A DNA stretch of 64,000 nucleotides from Seongchinamella sediminis (lineage in GTDB: Bacteria > Pseudomonadota > Gammaproteobacteria > Pseudomonadales > Halieaceae). The notes under the pieces were generated by a model. It was not told the origin of the DNA and did not search any database. It saw only the letters and a program-made list of their open reading frames with translations. The DNA is taken from the NCBI RefSeq assembly GCF_003457605.1, contig NZ_QRAN01000004.1, forward strand, positions 186,001-250,000, given 5' to 3'. The translations under genes were made by a program, and so were the position numbers. Positions 10,095 through 19,064 of this stretch are shown here, one piece after another. Each line of letters starts with the position of its first letter. Position 1 is the first letter of the stretch.

Positions 10095-11471
10095 ATGTCC
10101 CTAAAGCTCTACAACACCATGAGCGGCGAAAAAGAGCTATTCAAGCCTCTGGTTCCCGACACCGTCACCATGTACGTGTGCGGCCCCACGGTCTACAATC
10201 TGGCCCATATCGGCAACGCCCGTCCGGTGGTGGTGTTCGATACCCTGTTCCGCCTGCTGCAAACCCACTACGGCAAGGTGGTCTACGCTCGCAACATTAC
10301 CGACGTGGATGACAAGATTATCGCCGCGGCGAAGGAGGGCGACCGCAGTATCGAGTCGGTCACCGCGGAATACACCGCCAAGTATCGCGAGGACATGGCG
10401 GCGCTCAATGCCCTGCAGCCCACCCTGGAACCCCACGCCACCCACAATATCGATGCCATGATCGCGCTGACGCAGGCCCTGATCGACAAGGGTCACGCCT
10501 ACGAATCCCAGGGCCATGTGCTGTTTGCGGTGGATTCCATGGAGGATTATGGCAAGCTCTCCGGGCGTTCCCTGGACGACATGCTGGCGGGTGCCCGGGT
10601 CGAGGTGGCGGACTACAAGCGCCACCCGGGAGACTTTGTGCTGTGGAAGCCCGCCGACGCCGCCGACCCGGGCTGGGACAGCCCCTGGGGCCGTGGACGG
10701 CCCGGCTGGCACCTGGAATGCTCGGCCATGATTCGCGCCCACCTGGGTGAGACCATTGATATTCACGGCGGCGGTCGCGACCTGATTTTTCCGCACCACG
10801 AGAACGAAATCGCCCAGAGCCGCTGCGCCCATGGCGGCGACTACGTGCGCTACTGGATGCACAACGCCTACCTGGATATCGACGGCGAGAAAATGTCCAA
10901 ATCGCTGGGCAACTTCCGTACCGTGCGCGACCTGCTGCAGAGCTACCGCGGCGAAGTGCTGCGCTTTGCCCTCCTGTCCGCCCATTACCGTTCGCCGCTG
11001 AATTTTTCAGCGGAACTGCTGGACCAGGCCCAGGCCACCCTGGACAGTCTCTACAGCACCCTGCGCGAGGTGGAGGATATCGAACTGGATATGGATGTGC
11101 CTCTGGCGGACGAGGCCTTTTACCAGGCCCTCAACGACGATCTCAACACGCCGGTAGCCATTGCCGAGATCCATGCCCTGGCGAAACAGCTGCACAAGGC
11201 TGCGGATGCGGACAAGCCGGCACTCAAGGCGCGAATGCTTGCCGCCGGCAACCTGCTGGGGATTCTGGGCCAGGGCCCGCAGCAGTGGTTGCAGGACGCG
11301 GGGGCCGACGACGCCATTTCCGCCGAGGAGATCGAGGTCCTGATCCAGGCCCGCGCAGATGCCAAGGCCGGCAAGGACTTCGCCCGCGCTGACGAGATCC
11401 GCGCGGAGTTGCAGGCCCGCGGCGTGGTGCTGGAGGATTCCCGCGAGGGAACCAAGTGGAAGCGGGCGTAG
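10095..11471 (+). CDS. cysS: Cysteinyl-tRNA synthetase
   Basis: This 458-residue class I synthetase charges tRNA-Cys. The N-terminal [15 protein letters not shown] carries the first zinc-ligand cysteine and the HIGH-like signature. WHLECSAM and HHENEIAQS give the other zinc ligands, and [10 protein letters not shown] is the KMSKS loop near residue 265. The DALR and C-terminal domains follow. Codon usage and length are ordinary. It probably shares transcription with glnS through the short repeat-bearing gap. Confidence 0.97.
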   Translation: MSLKLYNTMSGEKELFKPLVPDTVTMYVCGPTVYNLAHIGNARPVVVFDTLFRLLQTHYGKVVYARNITDVDDKIIAAAKEGDRSIESVTAEYTAKYREDMAALNALQPTLEPHATHNIDAMIALTQALIDKGHAYESQGHVLFAVDSMEDYGKLSGRSLDDMLAGARVEVADYKRHPGDFVLWKPADAADPGWDSPWGRGRPGWHLECSAMIRAHLGETIDIHGGGRDLIFPHHENEIAQSRCAHGGDYVRYWMHNAYLDIDGEKMSKSLGNFRTVRDLLQSYRGEVLRFALLSAHYRSPLNFSAELLDQAQATLDSLYSTLREVEDIELDMDVPLADEAFYQALNDDLNTPVAIAEIHALAKQLHKAADADKPALKARMLAAGNLLGILGQGPQQWLQDAGADDAISAEEIEVLIQARADAKAGKDFARADEIRAELQARGVVLEDSREGTKWKRA

Positions 11472-11499
11472 GGACAGCCCTCACCCGCAATACAGAGAC

Positions 11500-11519
11500 G
11501 CGGCAGCAATCACTGCCGC
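11500..11519. terminator. Hairpin between convergent cysS and PLP-lyase genes
   Basis: GCGGCAG/CTGCCGC forms a 7-bp stem with a six-base loop between the cysS stop and the end of the opposing gene. There is no clear T-tract on either side, so terminator activity is only suggested. Confidence 0.35.
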
Positions 11520-11524
11520 AGCGT

Positions 11525-12748
11525 TCAGGCCAGGCCGGTGGCTTTCAGCGCCGCCTCCAGCTGCCCCCAGCGCTGTTCCAGGCTGCCGCTATAACCCACC
11601 GCCATACGTACCAGCCCCGGCGAGATAGCTGCAGCGGCCAGTGCCTCGTCGGGCATCTCGCTGGAAGTGCTGGATGCCGAGCAGGACATCAGGGTGTCGA
11701 AGTAACCGAGGCTGACCGCTACATACCCAAACTGGTGCTCATTCTGCAGGGTGTTCATCAGCGCCATGGCCCTCGCCTCGCTGCCCGCGTCGATGGTGAG
11801 CAGGCCGCCGTAGCCGAACTCGGGATTGTGCAGCCTGCCCAGCAGCGCGTGGTCCGGGTGGGCTGCCAGGCCAGGGTACATGACCGGGACCCCCAGGGCA
11901 GCGGTGCGCTCGGCCAGGGCCAGGCAGCGTTCGCTGTGCGCCTTCATTCGCAGTGGAAGGTGTGGCAGACGCAGGGATATGTCTGCGGCAATGCGCGGGT
12001 CCAGGGTCGGGCCGAGAATCATCAGGGGACCGGTGTGCAGGTCCATCAGGCTGCCGATGAACTCGCTGCTCGCACAGACCGCACCACCGATCAGGTCCGA
12101 GGCTCCGCCAATAAACTTGGTCATGCTGTGTACCACGATGTCGGCCCCCAGTGGTGCGGGAGAGATGAGCAGCGGCGCAAAGGTGTTGTCTACCACCAGT
12201 GGCAGTCCCGCTTCGTGCGCCAGCGCAGCCAGCGCGGGTATATCCGCCACCCTCAGGGTCGGGTTGGACATGCTCTCCACGTAGATCAGGCGGGTGCGTT
12301 CACTGATGGCCTCGCGCACGGCTTGCAGCCTGGTACTGTCCACAAAACTGGTAGTGACTCCGGTTTTCAGTGGCATGAAATCATGTAGCAGTGCCCAGGT
12401 GCCGCCGTAAATGGTATTGCTGGCAACCACGTGATCGCCGGCATTGCACAGGGCCATGATTACCGCGGAAATGGCGCCCATGCCGCTGGCGCTGCAATAA
12501 GCGGCCTCCACACCCTCCAGTGCGGCGAGCTGGCGCCCGAGATTGTAGACCGTGGGGTTGAAATGGCGGCCGTAGAGGTAACAGCCGCCTTCTTCGGGAC
12601 CCTTACGGCCAGCGAAGATATCCGGCATGGTGCTTGAGTCCACCACGGTAAAGGTGGAGCTGGCTTCGATGGACATGTTGACGCCGCCGTGCTCGCCGAA
12701 CTCGTGGCGCAGGGTGGCCAGGGCTTCTACCGGGCTTTCATGTGTCAT
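11525..12748 (-). CDS. Cys/Met metabolism PLP-dependent lyase (methionine gamma-lyase-like)
   Basis: This 407-residue protein is a cystathionine gamma-synthase-superfamily enzyme. The PLP lysine lies in HSMTKFIGG near residue 210, and the cofactor-contacting ASGMGAIS, VVDNTFAPL and YGRHFNPTV segments are present. The substrate is not certain: methionine gamma-lyase, cystathionine gamma-synthase and O-acylhomoserine sulfhydrylase share these motifs. The upstream region carries the remnant of a divergent Lrp/AsnC regulator, the usual partner of methionine gamma-lyase genes, which favours that reading. Confidence 0.85.
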   Translation of the reverse strand: MTHESPVEALATLRHEFGEHGGVNMSIEASSTFTVVDSSTMPDIFAGRKGPEEGGCYLYGRHFNPTVYNLGRQLAALEGVEAAYCSASGMGAISAVIMALCNAGDHVVASNTIYGGTWALLHDFMPLKTGVTTSFVDSTRLQAVREAISERTRLIYVESMSNPTLRVADIPALAALAHEAGLPLVVDNTFAPLLISPAPLGADIVVHSMTKFIGGASDLIGGAVCASSEFIGSLMDLHTGPLMILGPTLDPRIAADISLRLPHLPLRMKAHSERCLALAERTAALGVPVMYPGLAAHPDHALLGRLHNPEFGYGGLLTIDAGSEARAMALMNTLQNEHQFGYVAVSLGYFDTLMSCSASSTSSEMPDEALAAAAISPGLVRMAVGYSGSLEQRWGQLEAALKATGLA

Positions 12749-12825
12749 TAGTGTGCTCCTGGACTGTCCATGGTAAATGCTTCTCGGTCCTCATCATTGT
12801 GCGATAAATTCTGCGAGAATGCTCA

Positions 12826-13075
12826 ATGACGAATGAAGTTCGTCAAGGCCTGGCACCGTCGATGGCACTGGTGAGGACGGGACGACTGGAGCGGCGGGGG
12901 TGATTCCCGGCTCCCTCGCCATATCGACCCGCAGGCACTGGGCATTGGTGTGGAGAGCTGATCGCCGTGCGCCGCAGGCAGCACACCGCCGAGGACGTGG
13001 CGTCCTTTTACGATTACGTACTCACCTTAGCGCAGGTGGGTCGACGCTCCGGTGAGTGTGGGGCCACCCGGTTGG
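12826..13075 (+). pseudogene. Decayed Lrp/AsnC-family regulator
   Basis: Translating in three frames in turn recovers an Lrp-like protein. LAPSMALVRTGRLERRG (frame from 12850) aligns with the HTH recognition helix consensus LSPSTVLRRVRRLEEEG. VIPG (from 12900) and DPQALGIGVES (from 12926) match the linker, and IAVRRRQHTAEDVASFYDYV (from 12961) matches the start of the RAM ligand-binding domain. Each step loses one base, giving three frameshifts, and the RAM domain then stops being recognisable. It is divergent from the PLP lyase, as an intact Lrp regulator would be. The boundaries are approximate. Confidence 0.7.
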
Positions 13076-13081
13076 GAAGAG

Positions 13082-13927
13082 TTAAGCCAGGCTTTTTTCC
13101 CCGGATTCGACGGTCTGGTAGATCAGGGTATTGATGGTCATCGGGCCAACGCCGCCGGGCACCGGGGTATAGGCTGAAGCCTTGTCGCTGAGGGCGGACA
13201 GTTCGATGTCGCCGACGCCACCGGGGTGGTAGCCGGCGTCGACCACCACTGCGCCTTCCTTGACCCAGTCCGCCCTGATGAACTCGGGTTTGCCCACGGC
13301 GCCGACCAGGATGTCGGCCTGGGCGACCAGGGCCGGGAGATTTTTGGTGCGGGAATGGCAGATGGTGACCGTGGCGTTCTTCTGCAGCAGCATCATCGCC
13401 ATGGGCTTGCCGAGAATGGGGGAGCGGCCAACCACCACCGCGTGCTTGCCCTCGATCTCGACGCCGTAGTGATCCAGCATGCGCATGATGCCCTGGGGGG
13501 TGGCGCAGCCGTAGGCGTCTTCACCCATGGCCATGCGGCCGAAGCCCAGGCAGGTGACGCCGTCCACGTCCTTGCCCAGATCGATGGCGTCAAAGCAGGC
13601 GCGCTCGTCGATCTGGGGGGGTACCGGGTGCTGCAGCAGGATGCCGTGGACGTCCGGATTGCTGTTGAGTTCGTCGATTTTCGCCAGCAGTTCTTCGGTG
13701 CTGGTGGAGGCGGGCATCTCCACCGCCAGGGAATCCATACCCACCCGGCGACAGGCATTGCCTTTCATCTTCACGTAGGTAGCAGAGGCCGGGTCATCGC
13801 CCACCAGGATGGTGGCGAGAATGGGCGTCTTGCCGCCGGACTTCGCTTTCAGGTTTTCCACCCGGGCCAGCAGTTCAGCCTCGGTTTGTGCGGCCAGAGC
13901 CTTACCGTCAAGTACCTGTGCAGACAT
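13082..13927 (-). CDS. folD: Bifunctional methylene-THF dehydrogenase/methenyl-THF cyclohydrolase
   Basis: This 281-residue enzyme interconverts 5,10-methylene-THF and 10-formyl-THF for purine and formyl-Met supply. [13 protein letters not shown] carries the catalytic Tyr/Lys region, GILLQHPVP and DVDGVTCLG are standard signatures, and [14 protein letters not shown] is the nucleotide-binding segment. ATG at 13927 has AAGGAAG upstream and gives the usual length; the ATG at 13969 would add a 14-residue tail. Confidence 0.96.
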   Translation of the reverse strand: MSAQVLDGKALAAQTEAELLARVENLKAKSGGKTPILATILVGDDPASATYVKMKGNACRRVGMDSLAVEMPASTSTEELLAKIDELNSNPDVHGILLQHPVPPQIDERACFDAIDLGKDVDGVTCLGFGRMAMGEDAYGCATPQGIMRMLDHYGVEIEGKHAVVVGRSPILGKPMAMMLLQKNATVTICHSRTKNLPALVAQADILVGAVGKPEFIRADWVKEGAVVVDAGYHPGGVGDIELSALSDKASAYTPVPGGVGPMTINTLIYQTVESGEKSLA

Positions 13928-14086
13928 CAATATCTTCCTTTCGATCGGGGGTAGGGGCAAGCGCGCCATTGTCCCAGAAGGGAGGCCTCAGGGAAAGGTG
14001 TGCAGTGGCTACTAATACCCCCCGGCAGGGCGCGGCATCGGCGCTGGCAGAGGTGCAGGAAGCGCTGTGTGATCATAGAATTGGCG

Positions 14087-14115
14087 TTGACGCCTCTGCG
14101 GCGGGTGAGTATTAT
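14087..14115 (+). promoter_or_regulatory. tRNA cluster promoter
   Basis: TTGACG at 14087-14092 and TATTAT at 14110-14115 are spaced exactly 17 bases and followed by GCGCGC, a GC-rich discriminator of the kind seen at stringently controlled stable-RNA promoters. It lies about 48 bases upstream of tRNA-Pro. Confidence 0.8.
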
Positions 14116-14162
14116 GCGCGCTCCTGAAATCAGGGGCCATCTGGCGCCTTTGAGGGAATCAT

Positions 14163-14239
14163 CGGGGTATAGCGCAGTCTGGTAGCGCGCCTGCTTTGGG
14201 AGCAGGATGTCGGGAGTTCGAATCTCTCTACCCCGACCA
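14163..14239 (+). tRNA. tRNA-Pro (UGG)
   Basis: The cloverleaf has a CGGGGTA/TACCCCG acceptor stem, the anticodon stem CCTGC/GCAGG with loop TTTGGGA (anticodon TGG), a GTTCGAATC T-loop and an encoded CCA end. Confidence 0.97.
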
Positions 14240-14288
14240 ACTTCCCAGCCACACGGGAAGACGGGTGATTCATTCAGGACCAGCGATG

Positions 14289-14364
14289 GTGGCCGTAGCT
14301 CATCAGGTAGAGCACCGGATTGTGGCTCCGGAGGTGGGGGGTTCGAGACCCCTCGGCCACCCCA
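14289..14364 (+). tRNA. tRNA-His (GUG)
   Basis: The acceptor stem GTGGCCG/CGGCCAC, anticodon loop TTGTGGC (anticodon GTG) and encoded CCA are visible. The base before it (G at 14288) can serve as the G-1 typical of tRNA-His, pairing with discriminator C. Confidence 0.97.
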
Positions 14365-14393
14365 TTTTCTCGATGCAAGATCGAGCCTTCCCC

Positions 14394-14470
<77 letters not shown>

Positions 14471-14553
14471 TTAACTCCTTGGTCTGTTCCGGTCGGATAG
14501 GTGACATTTTATTCCGGCTGGCCTCATCACTACGTGTCCCCGGTATTCCGGCG

Positions 14554-15957
14554 TCAGGCCCCCGGCCGCGCAGCGAGGGCGGAGTAGTGGGGCTGGTCTA
14601 TGGCCAGCTGGCCGGCCACTGTCTGCCGCAGGTGGCCGGCAAGGCCGGGGGTGGTGAGCGGCATGTGCTCTCGCAGCTGCTTGACGAGGCGCCAGCGCAG
14701 CACTTCCAGATCTCCGCTGCCCACCAGGTCGAGCAGTCGCTGATGCTCCTGGCTGGCCAGCGCCGGGCCGTGGAGTATTTCGCGCTGGGCGATGCCCAGT
14801 GCGTTGGCGGCAACCTTTGCCAGGAAGGCAGGACGGCCTTGTTGCGAGTTCGCGACCTCGTTGCGGAGAAAGCCTCTCACGCTCTCGAGGAGTTCGGCCG
14901 GCATCGGGAGTTGCGTGCCGTGGTCCAGCCCCTGTGGCCCGGGAAGCTGGAATGTGCCGGGAATAATCAGGTTCACGCAATCCATTTGCCCCTCGGAGGA
15001 ACGGCGGCCGATGACCGGGCGCTCCAGGCTGGGTGTTTCCCCGCTGCGCCAGGTGGATGCCATACTCAGGGTTGTTACTGACCACCAGAAAGAGCCGAAA
15101 ACTTGCCAGAAAGTGAGGTCTGAGCGCGACAGCTCAATACCGGACACTGCCTGGTAGCCGGCCACCAGGTCGTTCAAGGAGCCAAAACCGCCGACCGGAA
15201 GTTCTGTCCGGCCGAAGCGCCAGGAATTCACACAGAGCCAGCCCAGATCCCGGAGCGGATCCCCGATATGGGCGATTTCCCAGTCCAGTACGGCGCGGAT
15301 ACCGTCCTCGCCAATCATCAGGTTGCCGTTGCGAAAGTCGCCGTGCACGAGGGCAGTGCCGGACTCGGCAGGCAGGTTGTCCAGCAGCCAGCGGGCGCTG
15401 AAATCGATCATCGGCTGTGGTACATCCAGTGCCCTGTATACCTCCCAGGTGTCCACAACCAGTTGCTCGGGGGTGTAAGTGGGCAGCAGTTGCCGCAAGC
15501 TTGCGTCCAGCTCGATGCTATGAACGCGGGCAAGCGCCTCGCCGCACTGGCGAGCGAGTCGGGGTCGAACCTGCGCCAGTGCCTCGGCGTTAACAATGCG
15601 CTGGCCGAGCGTTTCACCCTCAAGCCACTCCATCAGGTAGCCTGCACCGAGTCCGTCGCCCGGCTGCAGTACACAGATAACGGCGGGGACCGGAATGCCG
15701 GCATTTGCCGCCAGCTGCAGAAGTCGCGCTTCGGTTGCCAGGTCGATGTGGCCGGGAGTGGTTTCACGGTTGACCACAGGCTGGCTGCGACGCAGGGCGA
15801 TCTTGATCTCGCCCCGCTCGGTGCCGGCCCGGACGCAGAATGTTTCCTGGCTGGCCCCGGCGGTCAGCTGTTCGCAGGCAAGCAGCTTGTCAAAACCGTC
15901 GATCTCTCGCGCCAGAACCCCTGCCAGGGCGGCCTGCATGGCCTTGCCAGCGCTCAT
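14554..15957 (-). CDS. APH-type phosphotransferase with C-terminal extension
   Basis: This 467-residue protein has an aminoglycoside-phosphotransferase/choline-kinase-like domain in about residues 1-330. Catalytic motifs are LVHGDFRNGN (Brenner motif) and the metal-binding DWEIAHIGDPLRDLGW. The last ~120 residues (PAELLESVRGFLRNEV...) form a separate helical domain like the DUF6285 tail of such proteins. It overlaps the upstream acyl-CoA dehydrogenase stop by ATGA. Phosphotransferases paired with this dehydrogenase type (ACAD10/11-like) act on 4-hydroxyacyl-CoAs, so lipid catabolism rather than drug resistance is likely. Confidence 0.85.
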   Translation of the reverse strand: MSAGKAMQAALAGVLAREIDGFDKLLACEQLTAGASQETFCVRAGTERGEIKIALRRSQPVVNRETTPGHIDLATEARLLQLAANAGIPVPAVICVLQPGDGLGAGYLMEWLEGETLGQRIVNAEALAQVRPRLARQCGEALARVHSIELDASLRQLLPTYTPEQLVVDTWEVYRALDVPQPMIDFSARWLLDNLPAESGTALVHGDFRNGNLMIGEDGIRAVLDWEIAHIGDPLRDLGWLCVNSWRFGRTELPVGGFGSLNDLVAGYQAVSGIELSRSDLTFWQVFGSFWWSVTTLSMASTWRSGETPSLERPVIGRRSSEGQMDCVNLIIPGTFQLPGPQGLDHGTQLPMPAELLESVRGFLRNEVANSQQGRPAFLAKVAANALGIAQREILHGPALASQEHQRLLDLVGSGDLEVLRWRLVKQLREHMPLTTPGLAGHLRQTVAGQLAIDQPHYSALAARPGA

Positions 15958-17222
15958 CAGCTCACTCCCTTGGGTTTTTGCTGGCTCATAAAACCGAACA
16001 GGTAGCCGGCTACCCGGCGCATCTGAATTTCATCGGCGCCCTCGGTAATGCGATAGCGACGGTGGTGGCGGTAAATATGCTCGAAGGGCAGGTAACGTGA
16101 GTAGCCCATGCCGCCGCATACCTGCATGGCGGTATCGGCGGCCTCGCAGCACAGCCGGTTGGCCTGGTAGTTACAGATGGAGACCTTGTCCGACACACTG
16201 AAAGCACCGTCCCTGTCCATCAGCCAGGCAGTCTTGTGAATCAGGGCTCTCAGCATTTCGCAGCGGGCCTGCAGGTCCACCAGTGGGAACTGGATGCCCT
16301 GGTTGGTCGCCAGGGGCTTGCCGAAGGGTTTGCGTTCCCTGGCGTAGGTGACCGCCTCATTAACGCAGTACTGTGCCGCTCCCAGACTGGACGCAGCCTG
16401 GCGGATCCGGTTCTCGTTGAAGAAGTGCTGGACAACCTGCAGCCCCCGGCCCTCGCCGCCGAAGATCGCCGAGGCGGGTACACGCACCCCAGAGAAACTG
16501 ACCCGGGCGTGGTCTGTGGGCATATTGAAAGTCCACAGGTATTCCTCGACCTTCACCCCGGGGGCGTCCATCGGAACCAGGAAGGCGGTGATGCCACGGG
16601 CGTCGCCCGGGGCCCCCGAGGTGCGCGCCATGACCATGTCGCACTGGGCGCTGTGTACGCCGGTGTTCCAGGTCTTCTCTCCCTGGATGACCCAGTGGTC
16701 GCCATCCCGGGTCGCGGTCGTTTCCATATAGGTGGCGTCGGAACCGTGGGCCGGCTCGGTAATGCCGAAGGCAAAGGCGGCGCTGGCATTTTTCAGCCCT
16801 TCCAGCCAATGCGCCTGTTGTGCCTCGCTGCCGTATTCCAGCATCAGTAACAGGCCGACATTGTTACCCACGATGGAGTGTTCGTTCTGCAGGTCGTTGT
16901 GCAGACCCAGGCCTTTCGCAGCAAGATGCTCTCGAATGATCGCCATACCCAGGTTGCTGCCATCGCGGCCGCCGTATTCCGCGGGAAAAGGGTAGTTGAA
17001 TATGCCGGACTCAATGGCGAGGTGCTTGGCCTGCGCCAGCAGTGCTTCCCATTCCTGGTTGGGCAAGCCCTGCCTGTCCCAGTCGGTGCGGGCATCTTCG
17101 CGGCGGTGATCGAAAAAGCGGATGTTGTCGTTTGTCTGCTCCAGCGGCTTGATTACACTTTCAATGAACTCATCTATTTCCTGGAGGAATTCGACGATTT
17201 CTTGCGGGATTTCAAAGTTCAT
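15957..17222 (-). CDS. Acyl-CoA dehydrogenase
   Basis: This 421-residue FAD enzyme performs alpha,beta-dehydrogenation of an acyl-CoA and passes electrons to ETF, whose genes lie at 46.7 kb. The FAD/substrate signatures FGITEPAHGSDAT near residue 155 and YRITEGADEIQMRR near 400 are present, the latter containing the region of the catalytic base. It starts at ATG 17222 after GAGGAAAT. It is followed without gap by the phosphotransferase gene, an ACAD10/11-type pairing. The TetR gene just upstream is in the same orientation, 60 bases away. Confidence 0.93.
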   Translation of the reverse strand: MNFEIPQEIVEFLQEIDEFIESVIKPLEQTNDNIRFFDHRREDARTDWDRQGLPNQEWEALLAQAKHLAIESGIFNYPFPAEYGGRDGSNLGMAIIREHLAAKGLGLHNDLQNEHSIVGNNVGLLLMLEYGSEAQQAHWLEGLKNASAAFAFGITEPAHGSDATYMETTATRDGDHWVIQGEKTWNTGVHSAQCDMVMARTSGAPGDARGITAFLVPMDAPGVKVEEYLWTFNMPTDHARVSFSGVRVPASAIFGGEGRGLQVVQHFFNENRIRQAASSLGAAQYCVNEAVTYARERKPFGKPLATNQGIQFPLVDLQARCEMLRALIHKTAWLMDRDGAFSVSDKVSICNYQANRLCCEAADTAMQVCGGMGYSRYLPFEHIYRHHRRYRITEGADEIQMRRVAGYLFGFMSQQKPKGVS

Positions 17223-17281
17223 GGGGGATTTCCTCTACCATTAAGAGTCACAGGACCCGCCTCAGCATTGGCGCTGATTTG

Positions 17282-17938
17282 CTACTCCATGCCGGGGCGA
17301 CACAGATAGCGCAGCAGCAGCGTGAGGAGTTCTTCCCTGAAAGCGGTCTGCTCCAGCAGCTCCGGTTCCTCCGAACTCACCGACAGTAATACCCCGGACA
17401 AGGTGTGGGAAAGCATTCGGCTGAGGCTGTCAATGTCGTCCGTACGCAATCGCTGCCGGTGAAGTTCGAGGAATTCCCGCAGCCAGTCGTCCCAGCCGGG
17501 GAAACTCTGCGAAAGTTGCAGGTCGTTGATCTGCCGATGGATGTCAAAGCTGTGCTGGTAGGCCTGGTAGAAGGCCGGGTCCATGCGGTGCAGTATCAGC
17601 CGCTGCTCGATTTCCATCGCGATGATAGCGGCCAGCGTGTCCTCCAGTGAGACTCGCGACAGGCGATCAATCTCGCCCAGGCGCTTTACCGCTGCTTCCT
17701 TATACTGCCTGACCTGGTCCTGGAACACTTCGGCGAGCACCGCTTCCTTGTTGGGGAAATACTGGTACAGGGAGGCGATGTTGATACCGGCCACATCCGC
17801 GATACGCTGGGTGGTCAGTTGTTCGGGGCCTTCCTGTTCGAGGATTTTCAGGCAGGCCTGCTGGATCGCTTCCACCAGCATGACGGAGCGGGACTGCTTG
17901 GGCTGTTTTCGCGGCTGTGGCAGGTCGGGCTTGGGCAT
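17282..17938 (-). CDS. TetR-family transcriptional regulator
   Basis: This 218-residue protein has an N-terminal HTH (LTTQRIADVAGINIASLYQY, residues ~41-60) and a helical ligand-binding domain. ATG at 17938 is chosen; the ATG at 17998 would add a cysteine-rich 20-residue lead. It is upstream of the acyl-CoA dehydrogenase operon and divergent from the SDR gene, so it may control either. The N-terminal PKPDLPQPRKQPKQSRS is a basic tail before the HTH. Confidence 0.9.
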   Translation of the reverse strand: MPKPDLPQPRKQPKQSRSVMLVEAIQQACLKILEQEGPEQLTTQRIADVAGINIASLYQYFPNKEAVLAEVFQDQVRQYKEAAVKRLGEIDRLSRVSLEDTLAAIIAMEIEQRLILHRMDPAFYQAYQHSFDIHRQINDLQLSQSFPGWDDWLREFLELHRQRLRTDDIDSLSRMLSHTLSGVLLSVSSEEPELLEQTAFREELLTLLLRYLCRPGME

Positions 17939-18140
17939 CGGAATGTAAGCGGCAGTTGAACGTCGCCTGAATGTGCAACAAATAAGCATATAAATCAAGA
18001 AGATAGCTATTCAGGCCGATACCGCTAACGCCAGTTGTTCACGGCTTGGCGCGGGTTATATAGTCTGGAAATGGACGCGCTTGCCAGTAGGAGGCACACG
18101 CAGCTTATCGCGACAATCAGAAAATCAGAGGAGCTTCAAC

Positions 18141-18989
18141 ATGGGAGAACTTGCTGGACGGGTAGCACTGGTAACCGGCGCCAGCCGCGGAATTGGCCGG
18201 GCCATTGCCCTGCGCTTCGCGGCCGAGGGTGCTGCGGTGGTGGTCTGTGCCTCCCGCCTGGGGGCTCACGGCGATATGCAGGGCACCCTGGAGGAAACGG
18301 TGGATGTGATTGCCTCCGCCGGCGGCAAAGTGGCCGCCCTGGCCTGCAACCTGGCAGACCCCGAGGCACGATCGGACCTGGTCGCACGCGCGAGCGAACA
18401 CTTTGGCCCGGTGGACGTGCTGGTGAACAACGCCGCGCGGGCGGATTATGAACTGCCCAGCATGAATTCCACGGCCTCGCGTAATCGCGTCTTCGATCTG
18501 AACGTCAATGTGCCCGTGGAATTGCTGCAACAGGCTTTGCCTGGCATGCGGGAGAAAGGTGGCGGCTGGTGCCTGAACATTTCCAGCCGCACGGCCGAGC
18601 GCGTCGAGCCGCCTTATCCTGATTCGAAAATGGCGGCGCACGTGATCGGCCCCTATGGCGCGACCAAGGCGGCCCTCAATCGCTATACCGTGGCCCTGGC
18701 GGACGAACTGGCCGAACATGACATTTTCGTCAACGCCCTTGCGCCCAATAATATTGTGCTCACCAACGTCGGCGCGGCGGTAGAGGATATTGCCCGGCGC
18801 CGGCCAGACATGGTGGAACCCATCGAGATGATGGCCGAGGCGGCCCTCGAACTGTGTACCGGTCGCCATGTGGGCGAGGTGGCCTACAGCCGCAACATCA
18901 TTCACGCCACGGGGCGAAAACTGCATGACCTCAGCGGTACACAGGTCATCGGCGACGCCTTCACCCCCGCCGCGCTCGACGACAGGTAG
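18141..18989 (+). CDS. Short-chain dehydrogenase/reductase
   Basis: This 282-residue NAD(P)-dependent oxidoreductase has a Rossmann fold with TGASRGIG near residue 13 and NNAA near 97. The catalytic Ser lies in NISSRT and the Tyr/Lys pair in YGATKAA near 175. ATG 18141 has GAGGAG eight bases upstream. It is longer than the usual ~250 residues because of an insertion before the active site (AERVEPPYPDSKMAAH). The substrate is unknown; neighbours suggest lipid or steroid-like compounds. Confidence 0.92.
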   Translation: MGELAGRVALVTGASRGIGRAIALRFAAEGAAVVVCASRLGAHGDMQGTLEETVDVIASAGGKVAALACNLADPEARSDLVARASEHFGPVDVLVNNAARADYELPSMNSTASRNRVFDLNVNVPVELLQQALPGMREKGGGWCLNISSRTAERVEPPYPDSKMAAHVIGPYGATKAALNRYTVALADELAEHDIFVNALAPNNIVLTNVGAAVEDIARRRPDMVEPIEMMAEAALELCTGRHVGEVAYSRNIIHATGRKLHDLSGTQVIGDAFTPAALDDR

Positions 18990-19064
18990 CAAGGGGGTAA
19001 GCAGGCGATAAGCAGCCGCTAACGCCAGTTTTCGGCAGTCTTTCACGCAACCGGGATATGACTT

